DNA of 64,000 bases, from contig CM037789.1 of the NCBI GenBank assembly GCA_021229015.1, positions 27,615,480 to 27,679,479 of the forward strand, given 5' to 3'. Positions 12,069-24,057 of the stretch are shown here, one piece after another (within the stretch, counting starts at the first letter, position 1; each line of letters starts with the position of its first letter). Position numbers and translations under genes: made by a program. Source of the DNA: Solen grandis. Taxonomy: Eukaryota; Mollusca; Bivalvia; Adapedonta; Solenidae. The notes beneath the pieces are model-generated. The model was not told the origin of the DNA. It did no database searches and worked only from the letters and a program-made list of their open reading frames with translations.

Positions 12069-13141
12069 AAGAAAAAAGTTTTGAGGACGTTATCAAATAC
12101 CGGGGGAATTTGATGAAAGACAAGATGTCATCATAAAGCAATTTACGAGTAACAGCTTGATCCCCATTGTTAAAAAATATCTGTGATTAAGAATTAATGA
12201 AGCCTAATGCAAGAACATCGTCTCTTAATTTCGAGAATTACAGTTTATCTGCATCAATCTTTAACATTTTTTTTGATGACCACATTTTAGAAAATAAGAG
12301 GAAAAAGAAATGCACTGATTGAAAATCAATAATCCTTAGCTTGAGAGAAAAGGAGAAGACGAAAAGAAAGATGTTTTGAAAAATTTCTTATGACCTTATT
12401 GGCATTTAAAGCAATACAACTGTCAGAACTAAATTAATAGAACTGCACACTGATTTAGCGTTCCAAATCATGACGTTGTCGTAAACAAACAGCGAACAAA
12501 TAAAAAATATCTATTAACAAATATCCCATTTCTCTTTAATTATAAAGTAATTTTTTGTTAAGAAAGATAATCACACAAAATATCTGATCACTCAGGCTCA
12601 TTTCCGAAATAAACCTCGAGTCTTTGATGACAATCTCCAACACAGGATATCTCACACAGATTCCTGCCACAGTGAGTGGAAAAGCTCATTTTGATTTCCC
12701 CGCGTATTTTGACTTTTTTTTAATTATAGAAAAAATAATGTAGTACAAATGGCATGTACATGTATAAGGGTTGATCAATAAATTCGTGGACACATCTAAT
12801 AACTAACATATTCTTTAAAGTATTAAATTTGTATCAAATAAATGTGAATGTTTTCTGTATTACATGCTGAAATTTCATTTAAATACGATAAACCGTTGCA
12901 CAATAATTTACATTTAAACACACTAAAATAAAGTGCTTCACCGCAGCTTAAATAACGTCATGACGCTAACGTGAAATTCTAGATCAAACCTCGTGTATTA
13001 CTTTGCAGAAGTGTTGCAGTGATTGATGGGCAGCCAATCATGTGGGACGAAGTTTGACTCGATTCAACCAGCCAGAATATTGTTATAAATATCACTGTGC
13101 AAGTTCTAAGTTACATATTCACCAACTTTCATACATGTATA
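12067..13141. other. gene-free AT-rich stretch
   Basis: No gene or repeat family recognised. Confidence 0.5.
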
Positions 13142-13175
13142 TTGATTTATTGATTTATTGATTTATTGATTTATT
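13142..13175. repeat. GATTTATT octamer tandem repeat
   Basis: Four copies of the octamer GATTTATT in a row. Confidence 0.85.
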
Positions 13176-14370
13176 TTTTTTATGTCATATTACGTGCTAA
13201 ATATTGAACGTTGCTATTTACGCATGCAATATGTACAACGTTATTGTTGATCACAAAGAATTGCCATAAAAGTATTAATTTTATCAAGAAGTATCTAAAT
13301 GAAATAAATTCATGAAAAAGAATATGTATTCAATGCGTAGCAGCATTTCGCTGCCTCGTAGCTCGTTTGCAATTTTTGCCGTCTAACTCGCTAATTACGC
13401 AAAAAGTGCATTTTTTTTTTTTTTTATTATAATTTTTTTTTCGAAAAACAATTTCAGCAAATAAACACAAATCACGTGACTTGACCTGCAAAGAAGCTGA
13501 AATATTTCTCAACGCAGTGAATACATCGTATCCGTGCTGTAACGGCATAGTTATGCAGGGTTATATATATATGATTTATCTTTACAAATACAAGTATACG
13601 CCCTATCTTTTCCGCAAATGATTATAAAAATGACATTTTCTTGACATGTTCTTCAATACTATCATGTTCTTATATTTATGCGCAGAACCTGGAAGAAAAT
13701 ACAATTGTCTGAAATGTATTGTGCGAAGGAGAATAGCCACGACTTTCGCAAATCAATGGACGTTTGGTTTGGTATGGTATATAGAATTGTTAAATGTCTG
13801 CGAAAATATTTGAATGGCAGTTTGGGAACGTATTTCACGCCAGAGGGTTTAGAATCAGTTTATGCAGATCATTCATCTTTATTCTCATTTCATTTAGTAA
13901 AATTATGGGAATGAACATTTCTGACATATCTTAATGGGCATCAATAATGCTTTCTGAAGTTGTGTGAGCCAATATGACGACATTTAGACTATGATTATTG
14001 AACCAATGGTGAATGTGTATTGAATTTAGAATCATTTGTCTACTTAATTTAGATAAGGCAGTATTTCAAGCATGTGGGAACGTTTGTTTGCGTGAGACAC
14101 TTATTTTGCTGCCTAACTACTGTAACTATACAAAGTCGTGCATACATGGCATGATACCAACACATTCTTGAACTACAATTCAGTTATTTCTGAGAACAAA
14201 CGAGCACATTTTGAATGATTATTTCGTGTCTCCAACGGGTCTCAAACACCCGGTTATGTGTCGAAAACTCTTAATTATTCACCCAACTGGACCGGTAGAA
14301 GAAATACAAGGGGTGGTCAAAATGTTTGGGGACAATATTCATATTTGTAAAAAAAAAAAAAAACTAACTT
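13176..14370. other. gene-free stretch
   Basis: Frames at 13330-13548 (minus) and 13678-13914 (plus, 78 codons, starting MRRTWKKIQL) are open but resemble no known family and lack clear splice sites. A short family-B-like motif, CATGGCATGATACCA, lies at 14145-14159. Confidence 0.45.
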
Positions 14371-14530
14371 TACCACGGCACACACTTGACGGTGACGTCA
14401 TAAACTTACTTAAACATGACACACACTTGACAATGACGTCAGTAACAAACTTAACCAAGGGCACACGCTTGACAGTGACGTCACAAACTAACTCAACAAC
14501 GTCACATACTTGACAGTGACGTCACAAAAA
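14371..14530. promoter_or_regulatory. tandem array of four TGACGTCA (CRE-type) palindromes
   Basis: Four perfect copies of TGACGTCA lie at 14393-14400, 14434-14441, 14476-14483 and 14517-14524, spaced 41, 42 and 41 bp. Each sits in a repeat unit that reads roughly CACACTTGACAGTGACGTCA followed by an AAC-rich spacer. TGACGTCA is the full cAMP-response element bound by CREB/ATF bZIP dimers. The array is real. Regulatory use is inference, since no promoter or exon is visible nearby and it may be only a minisatellite. Confidence 0.7.
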
Positions 14531-16878
14531 TAAAACTTTTTCCCTTGAATCTAATTTCAATACCAGATAACTTAGTTTTTTTTCCTGAGTGATCGAGAAT
14601 GAAGTCTTGATTGCGCGAGGGTATCCTGACAAATCCTCAAACCATCGAGTTTGCCCTTCTGAAATTAATGACCATTGGTGATATTTTGCGAAGTTCGAAA
14701 CGTATTAGCGTCACAATATAAACATAGTGAATTTGACTTTTATGGTGAGTACATTTGAGACCGTAACATCAAAATATATCTTTGAATACAACAGATGCGG
14801 AAATTACATACAAAAAAGAGGTTTTCCGAAAGGGATTGATATTTGATGAACATTTAGCGGTCCGGGCACGGTCGATTGTATCCATTTTTGACCTTCAACC
14901 ACAAAGTGTGGCAGTTAGCTACGGACTGTTTCATGGACTTTCTCACTAAATTGTACCGAATAATTTTAAGAACCCAAAATGCACCAGGAGCTTACAGTCC
15001 GGACCTATTTTCGACATACGACCTCTTAATATTACCTTAATATTAGAACTGCAGACCTGGGAAATGTTCTTCGTCAATCGTACCGAAAAATTGTCCTATG
15101 ATATTTAAAGAGCATTCCATACACGATGGGGTAAGAGCCCTGACAGGGTCTAGTAAACCCAAGTTTGTCATTCAAACTCTAAATGCATCTCACCGTACTA
15201 TTTTCTTTTAATTCTGTCCATGAGCAAGTTAGGGCTTTAACATCAAGTTTTGATCTTCAAGCTCTAATTGTGACCTCGACCTTTGACCTTAAGGACATGG
15301 TTTGCACACCATCTCATTATTCTGTCAAGTGTACCCAACTTATTGTAAAATAGTTAAATACGTCACATTATATAACAAAGTTATGATTTAAAAAAAAATG
15401 ACTTCCGTCCGCCAAACTTATAAAGAAAAACCTGGCTGATAACGAACTGTGTATTATCAATTAATACGGAACTGTGTTTTACCACTTAAATTTAGAAAGC
15501 AAATCAATCTTAACAACAAAAAGGCATTATCTAGATAACCTTAGGACAATAAAAGGTCAACCTTTCAAACTATTAAAAAATCAAAACAATCCATTATAAG
15601 GCTAGTGTATTGCGGCCTTGATCATATCGGTGTCCGAAAAGCAAAAATAATTATCACTTGTTTTAAAATGGCAACGAAAAAATATTTTCTTTCAATAGCT
15701 ACCCTTATAAGGTTACACCGTTTAAAAGCACATTCGGACAAAGTGTGTGCTACAGATTTGTTTCAAAAACAATCCGTAGACAACGTTACTACCATGCATA
15801 AATAAGAAAGAATATTTTACTCAAGATCGTTCAATTGGTTACAACCATAAATAATTTGCATATTCTGCATATCTTCGTCAATTTCCCATAGACTTTCCGT
15901 ATGCCTCCGTCAACAAATCGCGGGTGCATAAATGATAAATGCAGAAGAAAAACAAATTTTGATTCGACGACGGTTTTTCAACTTCAAGTTATTTCCGATT
16001 ACAGACTGTCTTCGAGAAAAGTCGCCAATGCAAAATGTAAACAATGAGTCTCAGAGTATTTTGACATCCATCCAAAATGCTAAATTGTGTTATTTGATCA
16101 ACATTTTCAACGCGTCTTACAGTTCTTTTACAGCAGATATTTGCACATTGTGTTAGTTTACGATATGTCAATGTTATTTTATATTTTCTCTTTCATGAAA
16201 ATTGAATCATTATGAAATATAATGGGCCTTTAAATCGGTTAGGTTCAAAATACAACTTTTTTTTCTTCATTTCTACACTGTGCAATCACTTTAGTCTAAA
16301 CAAACTGATAGCGATAGATATAGATGGACATAGAGGGTAACATTATCTTCTCGTTTTGTAAAAAAGACTTATCATACGGCAAAGGTGTTCTCATTGTAGA
16401 TCTGATTGGGCTCATTTTTGTTCAATGCATAGAGGATGATTGTTTGTTTTGGTGTAAGACCGATTAATAATTCCACTGAGTGATCTTAAAAAGTTATATT
16501 TTCACGAGTGGCGAAGCCAGGAGTGAAAATGCATCTTCTTATGTTCACGAATAAAATTATACATTTATCTTTCACCAAGACTACCTTTTTTTATTTAATG
16601 CTTTTAAGGCCAGAAATTAGCTATGTTATTCACAAAAACGTCAAAATTTGCGGGATTACCTCGCGTGCGTGACATTTTTATGACGTCATTTCTTGCGTAA
16701 AACCCAGCACAAATGACACTTCGATCATTTTATAACGTAGGGTCGGGTTCAAATGCCAGAGTGAAAATTATGAAAATGGTAATATTCACTGTTTCAAACA
16801 GTGTAATTACTAGTTTTCATGCACTGATATTTCCCTATAAACCATCGAAAAACATTTAATAAAAAGTTGATATCTTTT
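14531..16878. other. gene-free stretch with an old interspersed repeat
   Basis: About 14850-15420 contains phrases such as TGTGACCTCGACCTTTGACC that I know as common in mollusc interspersed repeats, here much diverged. A single palindromic ATGACGTCAT lies at 16680-16689. No gene recognised. Confidence 0.45.
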
Positions 16879-17030
16879 GGGGTGCCTAGATAGCGTAGTT
16901 GTTGTGCTTTGCTTCTCACTATTGCGACCCGGATTCGATTCCTGGTCACGATTGTGAAAGGGTACAGTGGTCGCCCGTCCAGACACGTGGGTTTTATCCG
17001 GGTTCTCCGGTTTCCTCCCACTATAAGACT
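16879..17030 (+). repeat. SINE with conserved CTCCGG-rich module (family C)
   Basis: A tRNA-like head (A-box region TAGCGTAGTTGT, B-box GGATTCGATTCC) is followed by ACAGTGGTCGCCCG and the module GGGTTCTCCGGTTTCCTCCC. That module recurs in SINEs of many marine invertebrates. I suspect it is one of the widely conserved eumetazoan SINE core domains but cannot name it with certainty. Single copy in this window. Confidence 0.7.
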
Positions 17031-17537
17031 ACATACATACATAATTTGTATACTTTCCATCTTTTTATTATTTTTATTTTTCTGAAGAAAAAAAACAACA
17101 ACAAACAAACAACAACAACAACAACAAAACATACTGATTGCATAATCAATGGGTAAATCAGATTATTTGAACTAATGATACCCTTAGGTAATGCGGGCTT
17201 TAAAGTGTAATGTTTAACTGCAATTTCAAATGTTATTATTATTATTATTATTATTTTCATCTTTAATGTTTTCCCCTCGCGTTTGAACATGCCTTTGTTT
17301 GTATCATTAAAATTCTCCTGTGCATGATTCCGATATATCATTCTGCGTAATATGTAAACATTTAGTTACAGCGAAAGTGAATTAAGTCTGCTTTCAACGT
17401 TTTGAAAGAGGTGGCAAAACAACGAAGGTATAATTTCCTAAACCATTGGAGCATTTGCAAAGTGGATTACTATCTCACTGCTATTATAATGATTACGTGT
17501 TTATGTATTTATTTATTTATTTTTGTCGTTCGTAAAT
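17031..17537. other. low-complexity stretch: CAA, ATT and TTTA runs
   Basis: (CAA)n lies at about 17097-17127, (ATT)n at 17231-17256 and TTTA repeats at 17503-17523. The 112-codon and 106-codon minus frames here are read-through of these tracts. Confidence 0.7.
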
Positions 17538-17843
17538 GTTGATTTTATACATTTCAATCGATCTTCAAACGCAAGTATTCAACCGTTTTATAGGAAAATC
17601 ATCATCAGATAGCGCACTGATTTCAGACGGATGATAAGTTGATTTTATACATTTCAATCGATCTTCAAACGCAAGTATTCAACCGTTTTATAGGAAAATC
17701 ATCATCAGATAGCGCACTGATTTCAGACGGATGATAAGTTTAGGAAAATCATCATCAGATAGCGCACTGATTTCAGACGGAGTTTTTAAAAAACCCCTTA
17801 AAAATCATCAGATAGCGCACTGATTTCAGACGGATGATAAGTT
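17538..17843. repeat. 100-bp tandem repeat, two full and two partial units
   Basis: Unit 1 (17538-17637) and unit 2 (17638-17737) look identical. A third, shortened unit starts at 17741 (its first part deleted) and ends near 17781. After a TTTTTAAAAAACCCC-type spacer a fourth partial unit runs 17799-17843. All share the core CAGATAGCGCACTGATTTCA. The exact identity of units 1 and 2 points to a recent duplication. Confidence 0.93.
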
Positions 17844-18827
17844 TTCATTCATTAAATATTAAAATTTTAAAATCAATCAAAAAATAAATAGATAAAGAAT
17901 CAGAACTATTTTTGTGGCTGTCTTAAATTGCAACTGATGACTTGTGTTACTTATCATAAGTTAAGAAAGAACATAACTCAAGTAACAGAACGTTCAAACG
18001 GTGTTAATGGTTGAACGTTAGAGTCATAAATGGTATTTTAAAATTATTGCAGTGCTAGTATCTAAATGAAACAATAAAGACTATTTTATTTGAGTAGTAA
18101 TGTTTATGACGTCAATGGAAATATGTTTAGAAAAGAAAAAAAGTGCAGCCAAAATGTTCCGGGCATTAGTAACCCTTTTATTTTTGGCAATAACATCCAA
18201 ATGGGGATTTTATTTTTGTCTCTGTATCTCACGGTTTACCTTACTGAACCATTATTTAGCAATGCAGTTGTCTACACAGTAGATTTAGATTGGATTTTAA
18301 TCTAGATGACTTAGTGAGATAGTATAGTGATTAGATCTTACTCTTCTTAGATTTGGAGCTGCAAATTATTCATATGTGTCCATTTTTTTACGAATCTGTT
18401 TAGGTCGTTAAAATTAGTAAAAATTAGCAGCATGTAAAAAACGTTATACGGTATTGGAATGAGGAAAAATGAAATTTCAATATACTTTTAAAACAACTAA
18501 CCAAGATTATCATATGACATGCGTAAACAGCTGTTTCCGGTTTCGTAGAACCGTCACATATATTTTTTTTATATTTAACACGTTACATATATTTGGCATG
18601 CCGAATTATCAATCCGCGTCACGCGGTGTATTCTATATATACTCGTATATGCATAATGTTTTGGACTCGAACAAATGGCTTGAATTTGTTTAACGCAACT
18701 AAAGTTGATCGAAAAGATGCATTATTCATACGATGCTGAAAATGAATGAAAAATACACACATTAATTTTTTTTCACTTATTATTTGAAACTATTTTCTTG
18801 GTGTTAGATTACGAAAAGTAATTGTTC
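17844..18827. other. gene-free AT-rich stretch
   Basis: No gene recognised. The 60-74-codon frames (18090-18305, 18100-18282, 18469-18693) are unremarkable. Confidence 0.5.
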
Positions 18828-19015
18828 ACAGTCCGTTTCATGTCCCTCACCGCGTGGGTCGAGTCCCGGCAGGGTCATTCGAATTTTCATGTGAGGAAAC
18901 ATTCCAGCTGGCTTGCGGTAGGTTGGGATGCCTCCGTGCATTCAGGGTCTTCCTTCACCTGTAATTCGCTGGACGTCGATATATGACTAAAATACTGTCG
19001 CAGCGACGATAAACT
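18828..19015 (+). repeat. SINE family A copy, 5'-truncated, plus strand
   Basis: It begins inside the tRNA-like head (B-box GGGTCGAGTCCCGG), then carries the family A body (CATGTGAGGAAAC, CCAGCTGGCTTGCGG, GTAATTCGCTGGACGTCG) and ends at GCAGCGACGATAAAC, followed by an A-rich stretch. It is the only family A copy here in plus orientation. The missing A-box means no complete pol III promoter. Confidence 0.85.
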
Positions 19016-20098
19016 TAAAAAATGAATAAATAAATCAACAATATTCATATTTTTGTTCTCTCGAGTTTAGGTATATATCAATTGAGCTCAACAGAAAACA
19101 CTTTCTTATAGAATATTGCTTCCAAAGATGGTATTAAAGAAAAAACATAGAAATAAGATAGAGATTTAGAAAATCTAGCACCCGATATCCATTGCATAAT
19201 ATATTTGTATTTAATCTGGTTTGAAAGAGAACATCGAAAGAACGATATTAATAGTTTCTGAAACATTGTCTTTCTAAATTGTAGGTCGCGCATGAATTAA
19301 GACTGACATTTTCGAATGTAGAACGCATCTGAAAGTAGAACAAGCAATACATGATGTAACGAACCCTAGAAAAGCTTAAAATCTATGTTGACTATTATTT
19401 TCCGATTTTTTGAGCTGAATCTATTTAAAATATTGGCGTCGCGTTAAGATTTTAATACCCGTCTACAAAATCATTATTATATTACAGAACTCTTTTTTTT
19501 AAAGTAATCGCATAACAGTATATCTATCATAAGATTGCTTTAAGAACAGCGTAATTTTAAATGATTTTAAAGTTGTTGTTGGTGTTGTTGTTTTTTAAAC
19601 TCTATTGCAAAATCTCCAACTGTAGAACATCAACAAATAAACAAAAATTACTGTCAACCGCTTTGAAACTTAGGGTTTTTGGTTCAAATCCTAGTCAATA
19701 TATTTCTTTTTTCTCTCTGACCATATATTTCTGAATCACTCAGATCATATTCAGAAAAAAAGATAAGTTTAGTTTTTTCTTTCATTATTTTTATCATTAT
19801 TTATTTAGCTAGTACAAATCATTACACTTCACTATTGTTTGCGGTATATAACATTTCTATATCGGTTTTGTATTTTTTAACTCCATGCATTAGAGTAATC
19901 CATCAATCATAAAATTATATTTATGGTCCTTCAAATGCTTAAAAAGACTTTGAGTTATAGACTCTTAATATATAAAGGCTTGCATTTACTATAAAATTCC
20001 TACGATCATTTGATGGATCATGATCACAAATTAATGATAGATGGAATACGTTAAAGTTCTTGAAATATAATGAATAAAGAAAAGATGACGAGATATTT
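19016..20098. other. gene-free AT-rich stretch
   Basis: No gene or repeat recognised. Confidence 0.5.
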
Positions 20099-20112
20099 CC
20101 GTTTGTAAATGT

Positions 20113-20363
20113 TGTTGTTGTTGTATTGGGGTTTACCGTCGCTGCGATAGTATTTCAATCATATAGCGACGTCCAGCTAATTACTGGTGGAGGAAGACCC
20201 CGAGTACACAGAGGTACCTGGGTAGAACCACCGACCTACCGCAAGCCAGCTGGAAGGCTTCCTCACATGAAAAATCCGAAGCCCCTACCGGGATTCGAAC
20301 CCACAGCGGTGAGGGGCTGAGAAATTTGTAGTCCATGACTGTAACCGCTCGGCCACGGCGGCC
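20113..20363 (-). repeat. SINE family A copy 3 with perfect 14-bp target-site duplication
   Basis: Full-length copy: head on the right (TGGCCGAGCGG, GGTTCGAATCCCGG on minus), body, and TTG/CAA tail on the left. CCGTTTGTAAATGT occurs at 20099-20112 and 20364-20377 and brackets it exactly. The 251-bp insertion matches the length of the copy at 2272-2517. Confidence 0.93.
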
Positions 20364-20540
20364 CCGTTTGTAAATGTAATCCATAAACACGCAGGTGAGT
20401 GATTATACAATGTATTGATGTGTTAAACGAATTATTTATTATGTACATGTAATGAAACTATACATTTATGGATGCAGAAACTGAGGTTTTATTAGTCTGA
20501 CACGTGTCGAAGGCAAAACTGTGAAATAGGTTATTTGTTT

Positions 20541-20712
20541 CTTTGAGATTATGCCCACTTGAGACAGATGTAGTGCTGCTACACTGCATTATCACGCTGT
20601 AGACATGTGGCATAATACCACACCCAGTCACATTATCCCGACAGCAGGATACTGGAACTACTTTTATATGGTGAGCGCCAAGCAATGGAAATATACCAGT
20701 GCCATTTTTCGG
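20541..20712 (-). repeat. SINE family B fragment
   Basis: Carries the family B body on the minus strand: GGTATTATGCCACATGTC, GTGATAATGCAGTGTAGC and ATATAAAAGTAGTTCC match the copy at 9885-10278. Head and tail are missing. Confidence 0.75.
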
Positions 20713-21025
20713 CGTAAGCTGCATAAAATGGATTTTGACCTATTCATTGAATCAATCTAGTCTTCGTTAACAAACGAAGAGTCAAAAAAAACAACACTCG
20801 TTTCATTAGTATGCATAAATTATTTTAGGATATTCCTTCATAAAACTGGAGTTTCAGGGTGCAAATCTTTCTGCATGATTATCAATTGCAAATTACAATT
20901 TATATAAACATAAACATCATCCAGTTGAAAATTTCAAATATAAAAACCATTCAGTGGAAAAAGTAAACAGTAGTGGACTCGTCGCAAAATTCGCATTGTA
21001 TAATCACGTACATACCAACAGCATC
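20713..21025. other. gene-free AT-rich stretch
   Basis: Nothing recognised. Confidence 0.5.
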
Positions 21026-21100
21026 CGTGGCGCAGTTGGATAAGTGCTCTTTTCGCTAAACTATGGGCCAAAAGATGGAATCCCACTGACGGAACTATAT
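21026..21100 (+). repeat. tRNA-like sequence, probably a SINE head or tRNA pseudogene
   Basis: GTGGCGCAGTTGGATAAGTG is a good A-box/D-arm, and GATGGAATCCC stands where the T-arm B-box should be, but GGTTCGAATCC is lost and the acceptor ends do not pair well. It is best read as a decayed tRNA-derived repeat. Confidence 0.45.
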
Positions 21101-22193
21101 TTTTATGTTTCGCTTATATTATATTGTTGTCCCTTTTCTTTTCTTTTTTTCACTTGCTAGTATATTACATTTCCTAAATTTAGCGACAAATACGTTTATA
21201 GCATTATTTTAAAATCACAAACCATTTAAACTTGCAAGTATCATTGTATTAACTATGTTATATTGTAACATTTACTTTCTTTAACTTTCATATTAACACT
21301 GAATATTTCTTGTTACAACTTTGGTATGTCGCACTAAGCACACGGCCACCAGGACCGGTAAAAAGTGATTATTTTTGACTGGAGAAAAAATAAAAGATAC
21401 GCCTACCCATAATAATAAAACAACAATAAAGACATGAAAGTTTCATGTTCATGCCATATATTATGGCCCATTTAGAATGGCCTCTAAAAGGCGACACATG
21501 CAATGATACAGATTTGGTAAATTCTTTAGGTTTTCAAACACATACATGCATTGTAACTAAAGGTCTTAAGTGTATATTACCCAATCAACACCATCTTTAA
21601 CAACAACAACAACAAATATCGTGTCATGCCATGCAGGAGTTTTTCTTATTTGATTTTCTTTTATTTAATGCGGTATCTCGTCTAACATAATTATATTCTA
21701 TGACTGCAAGAATGCACCAACATTTTATCCCTTGGGTAAATAAATGCCAGAGCAATAAACGATGTTAATGAAACTTTAACACTTGTGTCTTTATATAAAT
21801 AAACACAGGGGCAAATTCATTCACAGGAAATCTTAATTAAATTGCTATTCATCGAGCCTACAGTGTAAAATTTCTGTACTGCCAGTTAAACTTAATTACT
21901 GATTTGCCTTTTTTCACACAAGGCAGTTCACAAAGCGTTCATTATACAATGGCGCGTGTACTTTTCCGATAAGTCGGTAAACTAAACTCCAGGTGGCAAA
22001 TTTTAAACTAGATCCTGCAAGCAAGGGATTTATTCATATTTTAGCCACCACCAACCCAACCCACCTTTTACCTGGACCTAGATTTAAACAGAACTTGTTG
22101 TTTCATTGTATTTTTTGAAGTCTTAAACTAATCATAGCTGCATGTTTCATTATTTGAAAATATTTTGATAAGTAACTATATGAACACAGGGAC
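21101..22193. other. gene-free AT-rich stretch
   Basis: No gene. A short fragment at 21318-21350 (TTGGTATGTCGC) matches the family B body. A CAA run lies at 21600-21616. Confidence 0.5.
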
Positions 22194-22445
22194 TGTGGCC
22201 AATCGGCTATGTGGCGTTTGCCTCGTGAGCGGGAGGTCATAGGTTTGAATCCCGGCCGCGCCATGTCGAAGCCGGTCTTATTGAACAGTACCAGCTTCGC
22301 GATAGGTTACCGTTTAAGCGTTTGCATCCCTGTTTTATTGTGTAGACAGGGAGCCAAATCCGCAACAATTTCAATCGTTATGGTCATCTGAACGCAAGGC
22401 TGGATCATGTGACTACGTGGTATCAGCCACATGCGCATGTCTTGT
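22194..22445 (+). repeat. tRNA-derived SINE (family D)
   Basis: The head shows GTGGCCAATCGGCTATGTGG as a diverged A-box region, an anticodon-arm-like GCCTCGTGAGCGGGAGG and B-box GGTTTGAATCCCGG. The body (CCATGTCGAAGCCGG, GGTATCAGCCACATGCGC) differs from families A-C. The right edge is not defined. Confidence 0.6.
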
Positions 22446-23817
22446 TACAGCAGTGTGGTACCACTATGTATGTATAAAGTAAATATAGTGAAATACTATA
22501 TATGAAATACTGGCAAGTGGACGGTAACTCCAACATCAAATTACCATATAAAAACTCATATTTACACATTTATTGAGAAGCGGGAAAAATAGCATCAGTA
22601 TAATGCTTCTCCAGTTTCATTTATTAATACAAGCAAGAAAAGTATCTCTTTCTGAATTATTACCCCAATTTGGTTTTGGATTAAATTCACCATTGTCGCA
22701 GGGGGAAACCTATTGTTCTTCTTCAATTTCTTTTTCTTCTCCTAGCCACAGTTTGCACGATATTGTGACAAGATGGGGAAAGCTTATGTATTAGGAGAGG
22801 CTGAATGTTCGCTCCTTGCAAAAAGACTGTGCGAATGAGGGTAGGTCTACGAAAAAAATTATAATTACTAAATAATTACGATTATTGGTTTTTTTCTTCG
22901 ACCCTAAACAGCCTTAAAAATTAAAAAAAAAATCATCCAGAGGTTATTGCATTAAACTTTTAGTCAATGATATTACGTTTTTGAAGATCAGACTTGATTT
23001 GGTTATGTTATAACAGTTCAAAGTTTGATCCTCTGTTAATCAATTGCAAATAAGTTGGTATGTAACTACGTGAAATTGGAAAGTTTAACCTTTTCAGCAA
23101 ATAAACAGTTTTTGCAAATCTGTCCAGAAATAGTGATTTTATAGCAGTTTAAAGTTGCATACTCCCAATGTAAAGTTAGTAATATTCAATCATTTAGACA
23201 ATTAAGATCATATTAACAGCTATAGGCAGTATGTCATATCTCTCTGTTATCAGAATAGGTTGCATAACTCAGTATGAATTAAAGCATTTAACTAAACAGT
23301 CACTGCTTGGTGTGGTTTGTACTACCAGGAACTCTAAATAACAGGGATAATACATATACTGCAAGGCCGTGTTATGTTATTTAGCTCATTTTGTCATGAT
23401 ATAATACTTATTCAACATGTGTATATGAGTTTGATATTAATTTCAGGTATTAATAGTATTTGGCTTAAAACATATTAATCAAAGAATAACATGCAAGATT
23501 CTTTTATTTGGGATTCAAATTCAAGACTTAAATGAAAGCATTTTGCCGAAATAAACGATGGTTGGTAAATCTGTATGCGGGTATTATTAAATATTATACT
23601 CAAGCAATCCTATGCATTCTTTGTGATAATTTTATTTGTAAAACATCGGGAAATGTAGACTTCAAGCTTGCGACTACATAATTCAAAAGTGATGGGCAAA
23701 ATATTGAAAATAATGGTCTTTTGTACAATACGTATTCCATCATTGCAATCAAAAATTGAAAAGCTTATCATGCATATTCACAATTAATAACTTGGTCTTT
23801 CTTATGAAAGACAGTTG
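22446..23817. other. gene-free AT-rich stretch
   Basis: Nothing gene-like. A phrase at 23661-23700 (TTCAAGCTTGCGACTACATA) recurs at 30537-30556, marking an old repeat shared with the 30.5-31.7 kb array. Confidence 0.5.
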
Positions 23818-24057
23818 TAACCCTTTCCCTCATAGAGGACACCATGAAAAGACCTATGCGAACAGCATAAAACCAGATCAGCGTGCGAGTAACTCGGAGG
23901 CTGATCAGTTTTTATGCTGTTCGCTGCTCCTCAGTGGTCTGGAAATGAGGATTTTGTAATTAAATTTGGTAAGGTTTAACTGTGGTTTTCTGCAGATCAG
24001 GCTTTATGTGGTACCTATTGAGTGCGTCAAAATGAGTCTATATGAGGGAAAGGGTTA
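23818..24057. mobile_element. MITE with 17-bp terminal inverted repeats and a strong internal hairpin
   Basis: It starts TAACCCTTTCCCTCATA and ends in its exact reverse complement (24041-24057), 240 bp in all. Near the left end AACAGCATAAAACCAGATCAG pairs with GCTGATCAGTTTTTATGCTG (about 23861-23922) to make a second, nested hairpin. No ORF. I know similar hairpin sequences from other bivalve genomes. The superfamily is not clear, and I could not settle the target-site duplication. Confidence 0.8.

Noticed and set aside
13678..13914. 78-codon plus ORF (MRRTWKKIQL...)
   Set aside because: Of reasonable composition but unrecognised, with no splice sites or neighbours to support an exon.
14211..14513. 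100-codon plus ORF over the TGACGTCA array
   Set aside because: Its C-terminal half just translates the tandem repeat (Leu-Thr-Val-Thr phrases).
16794..17341. 112- and 106-codon minus ORFs
   Set aside because: They translate CAA, ATT and T-rich simple repeats and a SINE in antisense.
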